From JALQTD01 sp965656785 (lineage in GTDB: Bacteria > Bacteroidota > Bacteroidia > Flavobacteriales_D > Sanyastnellaceae), in assembly GCA_965656785.1 (NCBI GenBank), contig CBFHLY010000011.1, positions 1 to 64,000 on the forward strand: DNA of 64,000 nucleotides, read 5' to 3'. The notes below the pieces were generated by a model. It was not told where the DNA came from and ran no database searches. It saw only the letters and a program-made list of their open reading frames with translations. Below, piece by piece: positions 8,756-17,508 of this stretch (its first letter is position 1; every line of letters begins with the position of its first letter). A program made the position numbers and the translations under genes.

Positions 8756-9229
8756 ATGGAAGCAGCACCTTTGCAAGCCGGCACGCCGGCCCCCGAATTC
8801 ACGGCCACCTTGCACGACGGCAGCACGCGCACCCTCGCCGACTACCGCGGGCGCAAACTCGTCCTCTACTTCTACCCGAAGGACAACACGCCCGGCTGCA
8901 CCGCGCAGGCCTGCAACCTGAACGAGCACCTCAATGAGCTGACGGACAAGGGCATTGCGGTGCTCGGGGTGAGCCAGGATTCGGAGGCGTCGCACTTGAA
9001 ATTCATTTCGAAGTACGATTTGGGCTTCGACTTGGCGGCGGACACGGATCACGCGTTGCACCTCGCCTTCGGGGTGTGGGGCCGGAAGAAATTCATGGGG
9101 AAGGAGTACGATGGGACGCATCGGACCACGTTTTTGATCGATGAGGAAGGCCAAATAGCGCACACCATCCTCAAGCCCAACACGAAGAACCACACCGCCG
9201 AGGTCCTTGCAGGCTTCGGCCTCAGCTGA
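8756..9229 (+). CDS. bcp: Thioredoxin-dependent thiol peroxidase, BCP/PrxQ type
   Basis: A 157-residue peroxiredoxin that reduces hydrogen peroxide and alkyl hydroperoxides in the cytoplasm. The peroxidatic Cys48 lies in 'KDNTPGCTAQACNL' with the resolving Cys53 five residues later, the arrangement of atypical 2-Cys BCP proteins. 'LYFYPKD' and 'GVSQDSEASHLKFISKY' are family signatures. The start at ATG 8756 gives normal length. It is divergent from priA, with 55 bases between them, and is followed by the recA control region. Confidence 0.95.
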   Translation: MEAAPLQAGTPAPEFTATLHDGSTRTLADYRGRKLVLYFYPKDNTPGCTAQACNLNEHLNELTDKGIAVLGVSQDSEASHLKFISKYDLGFDLAADTDHALHLAFGVWGRKKFMGKEYDGTHRTTFLIDEEGQIAHTILKPNTKNHTAEVLAGFGLS

Positions 9230-9243
9230 TTTCAGCGACATTC

Positions 9244-9275
9244 ACAAATTCCCGACCATCGTGGACAAATTCCCG
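9244..9275 (+). repeat. Two direct repeats ACAAATTCCCG upstream of recA
   Basis: The 11-base sequence ACAAATTCCCG occurs at 9244-9254 and again at 9265-9275. The 21-base period is two turns of B-DNA, so a protein could bind both copies on one face. They lie directly upstream of the palindrome at 9281-9297. Confidence 0.55.
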
Positions 9276-9280
9276 GCAGT

Positions 9281-9297
9281 TCGTAAATCCTTTACGA
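9281..9297 (+). promoter_or_regulatory. Perfect 17-base palindrome upstream of recA, candidate SOS operator
   Basis: TCGTAAA-TCC-TTTACGA has two perfect seven-base arms and a three-base spacer. It lies 36 bases before the recA start and just before the likely -7 element, a position suited to repression. recA is the usual LexA target in bacteria, but I know of no operator consensus for this lineage and no lexA gene is in the window. Confidence 0.5.
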
Positions 9298-9308
9298 TGT
9301 GGGTAGAA

Positions 9309-9316
9309 TAACTTCG
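9309..9316 (+). promoter_or_regulatory. Likely recA -7 element
   Basis: TAACTTCG fits TAnnTTYG, the form of -7 element seen before several genes in this window. It is followed by a 17-base gap to the recA ATG. A clear -33 TTTG at the usual spacing is not present. Confidence 0.45.
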
Positions 9317-9333
9317 TCTCAAAATCAAAACCC

Positions 9334-10359
9334 ATGGCGGCAGAAAACGAAAAACTGAAAGCGCTCCAGATGACCCTGGATCGTTTGGACAAGACCTACG
9401 GGAAAGGCTCGGTGATGAAGCTCGGAGACGAGGCAGTCGAGAAGGTGGATGCCATTCCGTCGGGATCGCTCTCGTTGGATTTGGCGCTCGGCATAGGCGG
9501 GTATCCGCGCGGTCGGGTCGTGGAAATTTACGGGCCAGAATCGTCCGGTAAAACCACCCTGGCCATTCACGCCATCGCGGAAGCTCAGAAGAAAGGCGGC
9601 ATCTGCGCCATCATCGACGCGGAACACGCGTTCGACAAGTATTACGCGGAAAACCTCGGCGTGGACACCGAAAACCTGTTCATCTCCCAACCGGACAACG
9701 GTGAACAAGCGTTGGAAATCGCGGACAACCTGATCCGTTCAGGCGCAATCGACCTCATTGTCATCGACTCCGTCGCAGCCTTGACACCGCGGGCGGAGAT
9801 CGAAGGCGAGATGTCCGACTCGTCCGTTGGATTGCAAGCGCGTTTGATGTCGAAGGCGCTGCGCAAGCTCACGGGATCCATCAGTAAGACCGGCTGCTGC
9901 TGCATCTTCATCAACCAGTTGCGGGAGAAAATCGGCGTGATGTTCGGCAATCCCGAAACGACTACGGGCGGAAACGCGCTGAAATTCTACAGCTCCATCC
10001 GCCTCGACATCCGCCGATCATCCCAAATCAAGGATGGTGACCAAGTCCTCGGCAACCGCACGAAAGTGAAGGTGGTCAAGAACAAGGTTGCTCCTCCCTT
10101 CCGGAAGGCCGAATTTGACATCCTCTACGGCGCGGGTGTTTCGAAGAGTGGTGAGATCATCGACCTCGGCGTGGAGTTGAACATCATCAAGAAGTCCGGA
10201 TCGTGGTTCAGCTACGGCGAAACCCGCCTCGGCCAAGGACGCGACGCCGTGCGGGCGCTCATCCAGGACAACCCGGAGTTGATGGAAGAACTCGAAACGA
10301 AAATCAAGCACGCCATCGCCGGCACCACCCCAGAATTGGAGGCGGAAGCTCTAGCGTGA
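9334..10359 (+). CDS. recA: RecA recombinase
   Basis: A 341-residue RecA protein, the ATP-dependent strand-exchange enzyme of homologous recombination and repair. Walker A is 'GPESSGKT' (67-74), followed by the MAW-type core 'IDAEHAFDKYYAENLGVD', Walker B 'LIVIDSVAAL', the L1/L2 DNA loops ('EIEGEMSDSSVGLQARLMSKALRKLT' region) and 'INQLREKIGVMFGNPETTTGG'. Length is normal. The gene has its own upstream control region. No recX follows; the next gene begins 11 bases after the stop. Confidence 0.98.
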   Translation: MAAENEKLKALQMTLDRLDKTYGKGSVMKLGDEAVEKVDAIPSGSLSLDLALGIGGYPRGRVVEIYGPESSGKTTLAIHAIAEAQKKGGICAIIDAEHAFDKYYAENLGVDTENLFISQPDNGEQALEIADNLIRSGAIDLIVIDSVAALTPRAEIEGEMSDSSVGLQARLMSKALRKLTGSISKTGCCCIFINQLREKIGVMFGNPETTTGGNALKFYSSIRLDIRRSSQIKDGDQVLGNRTKVKVVKNKVAPPFRKAEFDILYGAGVSKSGEIIDLGVELNIIKKSGSWFSYGETRLGQGRDAVRALIQDNPELMEELETKIKHAIAGTTPELEAEALA

Positions 10360-10370
10360 CCCTTGATTGC

Positions 10371-11408
10371 ATGAAAGTCAATGCTTTTCGCATCACGAAC
10401 CACCTCGGCCTTTCGGTCGGGGTGGTTGCGTGTTGGTTTGGACTGACGCGGTGCACCGATCCGGCATCACCGGTCGCCGAAGCCGCTCCCGGGGCGGACT
10501 CGACTTGGGTGGCCTTGACGGCCGACATCGCCGCAGCACCCAACGATGCCGACCCGTACATCGCCCGAGCCGTTTACTCCGCTGAGCAAGGGCTGTTCTC
10601 GGAGGCCATCAGCGATCTCGATTTGGCCTTGCGGGCGGACAGCGGAGTGGCGGCGGCTTGGGAATACAAGGCGGAACTGCTCTACAACGCACGCGACTTC
10701 GAATCGACCCTTTCGGTGCTGAATAGGTGCGTGTCAAATGCGCCGCAGTCCACCGCATGCCGCCTGCGCCGGGCGGAAATGAACATCCACCTCGGCCAGG
10801 TCGAGCTGGCCTTCGATGACCTGAATGCCGCTCTCAAACTGAACGACCAACTGCACGAGGCGTACTGGATGAAGGGCAAGCTGTACGAAGGACTCGGCAA
10901 CGTGGACCTTGCACGCAGCTCCTATGTCACGGCGGTGGAAGTGCGTCCGGACTTCTATGACGGATTCATTGCACTCGGGCTGTTTTGCGCGAGCCAAGGC
11001 GATGCCCTCGCGGAGGAGTACTACCGCTCGGCCATCGAGCTCCGGCCCAAATCCGTCGAGGCGCATTACAACCTCGCCATGCATTTGCAAGAACGGGGCG
11101 ACCTCGATGAAGCGCTTGCCACCTACGACCGCATCCTGGAGCTGGACCCCAACAACGCGACGGCGCCGTTCAACCAAGGCTTCATCCACTTGGAGTTCCG
11201 CGCCGATTATGCAGCCGCAGACTCGGCGTTCACTGAAGCGCTGATCCGTTTGCCGAATTACCAGCAAGCCTACTTCAACCGCGGACTGGCACGCGAAAGC
11301 TTGGACCGGCTGGAGGAAGCGTTGGCCGATTACAACGAGGCGTTGCGGTTGAAACCGGACTACACTGAGGCCGCTTTGGCGAAAGGACGGGTGCTCAAGG
11401 CGCTTTGA
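10371..11408 (+). CDS. Exported or membrane-anchored TPR-repeat protein
   Basis: A 345-residue protein. The start at ATG 10371 gives an N-terminal hydrophobic segment (about 10-27, HLGLSVGVVACWFGLTRC); the cysteine at its end could be a lipid site but LTRC is a poor lipobox. The rest is a run of about eight tetratricopeptide repeats of ~34 residues, e.g. 'AAWEYKAELLYNARDFESTLSVLNRCV', 'AHYNLAMHLQERGDLDEALATYDRILELDPNN' and 'AYFNRGLARESLDRLEEALADYNEALRLKPDY'. TPR arrays bind other proteins; the partner is unknown. It starts 11 bases after recA and could be co-transcribed with it. Confidence 0.82.
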   Translation: MKVNAFRITNHLGLSVGVVACWFGLTRCTDPASPVAEAAPGADSTWVALTADIAAAPNDADPYIARAVYSAEQGLFSEAISDLDLALRADSGVAAAWEYKAELLYNARDFESTLSVLNRCVSNAPQSTACRLRRAEMNIHLGQVELAFDDLNAALKLNDQLHEAYWMKGKLYEGLGNVDLARSSYVTAVEVRPDFYDGFIALGLFCASQGDALAEEYYRSAIELRPKSVEAHYNLAMHLQERGDLDEALATYDRILELDPNNATAPFNQGFIHLEFRADYAAADSAFTEALIRLPNYQQAYFNRGLARESLDRLEEALADYNEALRLKPDYTEAALAKGRVLKAL

Positions 11409-11432
11409 TTCGAGGCGTGTAGGTGTGGGCCG

Positions 11433-11440
11433 TATCTTCG
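11433..11440 (+). promoter_or_regulatory. Likely -7 element of the sulP gene
   Basis: TATCTTCG, 18 bases before the ATG at 11459. It is identical to the element before moxR at 19073. Confidence 0.4.
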
Positions 11441-11458
11441 CGCGCTCAATTCCGCCCG

Positions 11459-12979
11459 ATGAAACTTGCCCTCTTTGATTTCCGCCAAACCGTCGATTAC
11501 AAACTCGAAATCTTAAGCGGCCTCACGGTGGCGCTTGCCCTCATTCCCGAGGCAGTGGCGTTCGCACTCATCGCCGGCCTCAGTCCGCTGACGGGATTGT
11601 ACGCAGCCTTCGTCGTGGGTTTGGTTGCTAGCGTACTGGGCGGCCGTCCGGGGATGATCTCGGGCGCCACGGGTGCGGTAGCGGTGGTCATCGCTGCCCT
11701 GGTCAAATCCCACGGCATCGAATACGTCTACGCCACCATCGTGCTGGCGGGCATCCTCCAAGTGGGCGCGGGCTTCCTTCGGTTGGGCAAGCTGATGCGC
11801 CTCGTGCCCCAACCCGTGATTTTCGGCTTCGTGAACGGGTTGGCCATCATCATCGGCGGAAGCCAAATCACGCAATTCCAAACCAACGACGGCCATTGGC
11901 TCCGCGGGGAATCCCTAGCCATCTTCGGCGGGCTCGTACTGCTTTCCATGGCCATCATCGCCTTCTTGCCCCGGCTGACCAAAGCCATCCCGAGTGGCTT
12001 GACGGCAATCCTCGTGGTCTTCGGCATCGTACAGCTCTTCGGGCTGGACACGAAAACGGTGGGCGACCTCGCTTCCATTCAAGGTGGCTTTCCTCCTTTC
12101 CACCTGCCCGAGGTCTTTCTGACGTGGGAGACCTTCGAAGTCATCGCGCCCTACGCGCTCATTGTGGCGGGCGTGGGGCTCATCGAGAGCCTGCTGACCT
12201 TGAACATCATCGACGAAATTACCCAAACCCGCGGACGCGGCAACAAGGAATGCATCGCCCAAGGCTCGGCGAACATCCTGAGCGGGCTGTTCAGCGGCAT
12301 GGGCGGTTGCGCGATGATCGGCCAATCCCTTATCAACGTGTCATCGGGTGCGCGGGCGCGGCTATCGGGAATCGTAGCAGCGTCCATGCTGCTGGTCTTC
12401 ATCCTCTTCGGGGCGTCCCTCGTGGAGCAGCTGCCCATGGCTGCGCTGACGGGGCTGATGATCATGGTGGCCATCGGGACGTTTGAATGGGCGTCCTTGA
12501 AGACGTTCCGCCGGATGCCGACGTCGGATGTGCTCATCATGTTGGCGGTGACGCTGATTACGGCGGTGTTGCACAATTTGGCCTTGGCGGTGCTCATCGG
12601 CGTGGTCATCAGCGCGCTTGTGTTCGCTTGGGACAATGCGGTGCGCATCCGGGCGCGGAAGCAGGTGGACGACCAGGGATGGAAGCACTACGAAATCTAC
12701 GGTCCGCTCTTCTTCGGCTCCACTTCGGCGTTTGCCGAAAAGTTCGACATCGCGGGCGACCCGGAACACGTGGTCATCGACTTCGCCGAGAGCCGCGTGG
12801 CCGACATGTCGGCGATCGAAGCGCTGAATCGCCTGACCGCCCGCTACGCCGAAGCGGGGAAAAAGGTGCACTTGCGGCACCTCTCGAAGGACTGCCGGCG
12901 GTTGATCGACCGGGCGGACTCCATCATTGACGTGAACCACTACGAAGACCCGACGTACAAGGTCGTATCGGACCAGTGA
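11459..12979 (+). CDS. SulP-family inorganic anion transporter with STAS domain
   Basis: A 506-residue inner-membrane transporter of the SulP/SLC26 family, which moves sulfate, bicarbonate or related anions. The membrane part has about 10-14 helices, starting with the family signature 'SGLTVALALIPEAVAFALIAGLSPLTGLYAAFV' region (residues 20-52) and 'GGRPGMISGATGAVAV'. The C-terminal ~110 residues form a cytosolic STAS domain ('YGPLFFGSTSAFAEKF', 'VVIDFAESRVADMSAIEAL'). ATG 11459 is preferred to an upstream GTG at 11423 because it matches the family N-terminus. The substrate cannot be told from sequence; no sulfate-assimilation or carbonic-anhydrase gene is adjacent. A repeat-bearing spacer follows. 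Confidence 0.92.
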   Translation: MKLALFDFRQTVDYKLEILSGLTVALALIPEAVAFALIAGLSPLTGLYAAFVVGLVASVLGGRPGMISGATGAVAVVIAALVKSHGIEYVYATIVLAGILQVGAGFLRLGKLMRLVPQPVIFGFVNGLAIIIGGSQITQFQTNDGHWLRGESLAIFGGLVLLSMAIIAFLPRLTKAIPSGLTAILVVFGIVQLFGLDTKTVGDLASIQGGFPPFHLPEVFLTWETFEVIAPYALIVAGVGLIESLLTLNIIDEITQTRGRGNKECIAQGSANILSGLFSGMGGCAMIGQSLINVSSGARARLSGIVAASMLLVFILFGASLVEQLPMAALTGLMIMVAIGTFEWASLKTFRRMPTSDVLIMLAVTLITAVLHNLALAVLIGVVISALVFAWDNAVRIRARKQVDDQGWKHYEIYGPLFFGSTSAFAEKFDIAGDPEHVVIDFAESRVADMSAIEALNRLTARYAEAGKKVHLRHLSKDCRRLIDRADSIIDVNHYEDPTYKVVSDQ

Positions 12980-12987
12980 GTTGCGGG

Positions 12988-13024
12988 TGTTCCCCACTTT
13001 GGGGGATTCGCGGGTGAGCGGACA
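12988..13024. repeat. Dispersed intergenic repeat, back-to-back pair B0
   Basis: A minus-strand half (TTCCCCACTTT read on plus) abuts a plus-strand, diverged copy (CTTTGGGGGATTCGCGG then GTGAGCGGACA). Together they form an inverted pair centred near 13000. Confidence 0.4.
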
Positions 13025-13075
13025 CCATTTCGGGTCGTTCAAGGTGTGGGGTGGAACTTTGTTGGGGAAATGGTG

Positions 13076-13105
13076 TGTCCGCTATGGTTGAAATCCCCAC
13101 TTTTT
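13076..13105 (-). repeat. Dispersed intergenic repeat, copy B1
   Basis: On the minus strand AAAAAGTGGGGATTTCAA continues as CCATAGCGGACA, the best-preserved minus-strand copy in this spacer. Confidence 0.6.
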
Positions 13106-13161
13106 GAAGGCATTTGGCCCCAATTCGTTGCAACGCACCCCAAATGGGGGAAAAGCATGCG

Positions 13162-13187
13162 AAAAAGTGGGGATTTCAAATCCAGCG
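13162..13187 (+). repeat. Dispersed intergenic repeat, copy B2
   Basis: AAAAAGTGGGGATTTCAAAT then CCAGCG. It shares the full GTGGGGATTTCAA core with B1 and B3. Confidence 0.65.
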
Positions 13188-13245
13188 ATCGAACATCTTG
13201 CCGGCTTGGAATCGATTTTAACAGTTGATGCCGCGTGCGCGCAGC

Positions 13246-13270
13246 GAAGTGGGGATTTCAACTCCAGCGG
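13246..13270 (+). repeat. Dispersed intergenic repeat, copy B3
   Basis: AAGTGGGGATTTCAACTCC then AGCGG, with the same GGCTGA extension as copy A1 in the other spacer. Confidence 0.65.
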
Positions 13271-13314
13271 GCTGAGTGCATCGCCGTCACGACGCGAAGG
13301 GCGCCGGACGCGGC

Positions 13315-13352
13315 GCAAAAAAAACGGGGCGCCCCGCAAGGGACGCCCCGTT
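13315..13352 (-). terminator. Rho-independent terminator of the thrS-infC-rpmI-rplT operon
   Basis: Read on the minus strand, AACGGGGCG and CGCCCCGTT arms (13323-13352) form a strong GC-rich stem with extra inner GGG/CCC pairs, followed by a run of eight T residues. It lies 24 bases beyond the rplT stop. Confidence 0.9.
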
Positions 13353-13375
13353 CGCATTACCACCCGGTAAATACG

Positions 13376-13720
13376 TTATGAAATCTTTTTGACCACTTCG
13401 GCGAACGCCTCTTTGTGGTTCATCGCCAAGTCAGCGAGGACCTTGCGGTTCAGCTCGATGCCTGCCTTGGAGAGTTTGCCCATGAACTGGCTGTACGACA
13501 TTCCGTGTTCACGAGCGCCAGCGTTGATCCGCTGGATCCACAACGAACGGAACGCACGCTTGCGTTGCTTCCGGCCGATGTAAGCATATTGAAGTCCTTT
13601 TTCGACGGCGTTTTTCGCGACCGTCCAGACGTTTTTGCGGGCACCGTAGTACCCTTTCGCCATCTTGAGGACCTTTTTACGGCGGGCCCTCGACGCTACT
13701 GCATTGTTAGAACGTGGCAT
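13376..13720 (-). CDS. rplT: 50S ribosomal protein bL20
   Basis: A 114-residue, very basic protein that binds 23S rRNA early in large-subunit assembly. The N-terminus 'MPRSNNAVASRARRKKVLKMAKGYYGARKN' region and 'RKQRKRAFRSLWIQRINAGAREHGMSYSQFM' region are diagnostic. Last gene of the operon, with a strong terminator just after it. The gap to rpmI upstream is 99 bases, longer than usual for this pair, and may hold RNA structure (listed separately). Confidence 0.98.
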   Translation of the reverse strand: MPRSNNAVASRARRKKVLKMAKGYYGARKNVWTVAKNAVEKGLQYAYIGRKQRKRAFRSLWIQRINAGAREHGMSYSQFMGKLSKAGIELNRKVLADLAMNHKEAFAEVVKKIS

Positions 13721-13819
13721 GTTCTTGAAGTTTTTTGACCATTGGCGCCGCGATCAGGCGAGCTTGAAGCCAGGGGTCGGGTTAACATGAAACCAGGGAG
13801 TGGTTTGAAAAGCTCGGGA
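13721..13819 (-). promoter_or_regulatory. Structured rpmI-rplT spacer, possible control element
   Basis: On the minus strand this 99-base spacer contains a hairpin AAACCA-CTCCC-TGGTTT nested inside GAGCTT...AAGCTC arms. In other bacteria bL20 represses its own operon by binding a structured mRNA site. That such a site is used here is only inferred from spacing and folding potential. Confidence 0.25.
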
Positions 13820-14014
13820 TTACGAGCAGAGCTGGCGCTTGATGTTGGCCACATCGGCTTTGTCAACCGTGGTGGCGTGCGTCAAGTTCCGCTTCTGCTT
13901 CGTCGCCTTCTTCGTCAAGATGTGACTCTTGAAGGCGTGCTTCCGCTTGATCTTTCCAGTCCCCGTGAACTTAAAGCGCTTTTTCGCGCTTGATTTGGTT
14001 TTCATCTTCGGCAT
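13820..14014 (-). CDS. rpmI: 50S ribosomal protein bL35
   Basis: A 64-residue basic protein of the large ribosomal subunit. 'MPKMKTKSSAKKRFKFTGTG' begins the protein and 'KRKHAFKSHILTKKATKQKR' is the conserved centre. It sits between infC and rplT, the usual order in bacteria. The spacer to infC is 27 bases. Confidence 0.97.
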   Translation of the reverse strand: MPKMKTKSSAKKRFKFTGTGKIKRKHAFKSHILTKKATKQKRNLTHATTVDKADVANIKRQLCS

Positions 14015-14041
14015 GGCCTCGGATTTTTATTTGGGTGGTAG

Positions 14042-14596
14042 TTACTTCTTCTTCGGATTGAACATGATGGTCATGCGCTTTCCTTCCAACTTGGGCAGTT
14101 GCTCCACGACCCCGACGTCTTCGAGCTCTTGGGCAAACTTGAGCAACAGGATTTCTCCCCGCTCCTTGAACACAATCGTCCGGCCGCGAAAGAAGACGTA
14201 TGCCTTCAACTTGCTGCCTTCCTCGAGGAACTTCCGAGCGTGCTTCAGCTTGAACTGGAAATCGTGATCGTCCGTGTTGGGGCCGAATCGGATTTCCTTG
14301 ACGGTCACCTTTGTCTGCTTCGCCTTGATTTCCTTCTGCTTCTTCTTCTGGTCGTACAGGAATTTCTTGTACTCCGTGATCCGGCAAACGGGCGGGTCGG
14401 CTTTAGGCGAAATCTCGACCAAATCCAATTCCAACTCACGCGCCAGGGCCAAAGCCTGCGTCGTCGACATCACCGCAGGTTCCACGTTTTCTCCGACGAC
14501 GCGGACAGTGGCAACGGTGATTTTATCGTTGATCCGGTGGGGATCCTCTTGGCGGACCCTTCCTCGAAAGGAGGATCTTTTTCTGCGAATAGCTAT
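14042..14596 (-). CDS. infC: Translation initiation factor IF-3, non-AUG start
   Basis: IF-3 binds the 30S subunit and checks start-codon and initiator-tRNA pairing. The first ATG in frame (14485) would cut off the N-terminal domain. The frame stays open upstream and encodes the family's missing part: 'RINDKITVATVRVVGENVEP'. It continues to the flavobacterial-type beginning AIRRKRSS. The most likely start is ATA at 14594-14596 (184 residues) or ATT at 14588-14590 (182 residues); neither ATG, GTG nor TTG is available at the right place. Rare start codons on infC are known to let IF-3 limit its own synthesis in E. coli. The gene is 24 bases after thrS. Confidence 0.9.
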   Translation of the reverse strand: MAIRRKRSSFRGRVRQEDPHRINDKITVATVRVVGENVEPAVMSTTQALALARELELDLVEISPKADPPVCRITEYKKFLYDQKKKQKEIKAKQTKVTVKEIRFGPNTDDHDFQFKLKHARKFLEEGSKLKAYVFFRGRTIVFKERGEILLLKFAQELEDVGVVEQLPKLEGKRMTIMFNPKKK

Positions 14597-14620
14597 AACT
14601 TCAAGGTTTTAGTTGGACAA

Positions 14621-16561
<1,941 letters not shown>

Positions 16562-16581
16562 GGCTGCTTCGAGTCGAGGCG

Positions 16582-16589
16582 CAAAAATA
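16582..16589 (-). promoter_or_regulatory. Likely -7 element of the thrS operon
   Basis: On the minus strand TATTTTTG matches TAnnTTTG exactly, 20 bases before the thrS ATG. No clear -33 TTTG at the usual distance. Confidence 0.5.
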
Positions 16590-16607
16590 ACCCGAAATCC
16601 GCGGAAT

Positions 16608-17420
16608 TCAGCCCTTCAAACAGCGAATTGAGGCGCCCATTCCGCGATTCGTCCAGCCACCACCGGCCGCGGGGTTGCCGGGTTCGAGGCGGAAGAACCA
16701 AACTTGCCGGTCGATGCGGTCCGTGGACCAAAAGAGCCCCGCCTCGCCGCCCGACCCGAAGAACCCGCCGTAATTGCGGCCGCCGCCCGGGAGGGCGTTG
16801 AATCCCGTTGGGGAAAATGCCGCGTCGGAGGGGGATTGCGGTTGCAACGCAGTGCCGGCGGAACAGGGACCGCCGCTGGCGTCGACCAGTTCCGCCCAGT
16901 GTTCCGCGGAGGGCACGCGCCAGCCGGCGGGGCACAGCCCGCGCGGGTCCGCCACCGCCCAGCTGTTGTACAGCCAGCCGAAGGCCGCCAGGTTCGCGGA
17001 CGGATCGTCGAGGCCAGCGTAAACCCGCGAGTCGCCTTCGCCGTAGGCCGCGCGGGCACCGGATTTGGCGCTGAGCCAGTCGCTGGCCGAGAGGCCGGAC
17101 GGGATGGGGTCGCCGTTCGCGTAGGCCGTGGCGCGGAGGTTTTCGGCGAACCAGCATTGGCCGCCGATGGGGACGAGGGCGTAGGAATGGCGGTGGTGGC
17201 GGAGCGAGGTTTGGCCTGCGCACGGATCGACCAAATCAGAAGGCGCCTCGACCGCGTAGCCGCCGCCGAAGACGCTCAACAAATCGAGGAGGTCGCGCGT
17301 GCCCACCTCCCCATCGCCATTGGAGTCCGGATTCCAGCCCGGCTGCGCGTGTGCGGCGAGGGGCGCCGTGACGAGGAAGAGGAGCAACGCAGCGAATCGG
17401 AGGATGGGGGCGTGGGGCAT
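16608..17420 (-). CDS. Secreted FISUMP-domain protein with dockerin-like repeat
   Basis: A 270-residue exported protein. A signal peptide ends at about residue 25 (TAPLAAHAQ). It is followed by one dockerin-type calcium motif 'DSNGDGEVGTRDLLDLLSVFGG' region with the D-x-N-x-D-G-x-x-x-x-x-D ligand pattern. The rest matches the 'Fibrobacter succinogenes major domain' (FISUMP): 'GGQCWFAENLRATAYANGDPI', 'GWLYNSWAVADPRGLCPAGWRVPSAEHW' and 'LPGGGRNYGGFF'. This domain is frequent in secreted Bacteroidota proteins and its function is unknown. The start at ATG 17420 places the signal peptide at the N-terminus; the open frame extends far upstream over the divergent oxygenase gene but this is not credible as coding. 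Confidence 0.8.
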   Translation of the reverse strand: MPHAPILRFAALLLFLVTAPLAAHAQPGWNPDSNGDGEVGTRDLLDLLSVFGGGYAVEAPSDLVDPCAGQTSLRHHRHSYALVPIGGQCWFAENLRATAYANGDPIPSGLSASDWLSAKSGARAAYGEGDSRVYAGLDDPSANLAAFGWLYNSWAVADPRGLCPAGWRVPSAEHWAELVDASGGPCSAGTALQPQSPSDAAFSPTGFNALPGGGRNYGGFFGSGGEAGLFWSTDRIDRQVWFFRLEPGNPAAGGGWTNRGMGASIRCLKG

Positions 17421-17508
17421 GGCGCCAGCCGCCAAACAAAAAGTGCGCCAAAGTGAATCAACCGGTGATTTTTTGGCCGAACGTTGCGGATTGAAAATTG
17501 CACCTCTG

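Larger units (their letters stand above)
12980..13314. other. Non-coding spacer with dispersed repeats
   Basis: A 335-base spacer between convergent sulP and rplT, before the rplT terminator. It holds at least four copies of the same repeat as 5853-6216. It also holds an imperfect long inverted repeat: AGCGGACACCATTTC at 13017-13031 faces GAAATGGTGTGTCCGCT at about 13068-13084. No protein-like frame is visible. Confidence 0.6.

Noticed and set aside
8771..8785. CACCTTTGCA inside the bcp coding region as a promoter
   Set aside because: It lies after the bcp ATG in frame and the same word can arise from common codons; there is no gene start just downstream.
12980..13314. Insertion-sequence remnant
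   Set aside because: There are inverted-repeat-like copies but no transposase fragment and no clear target duplication, so I list only the repeats.
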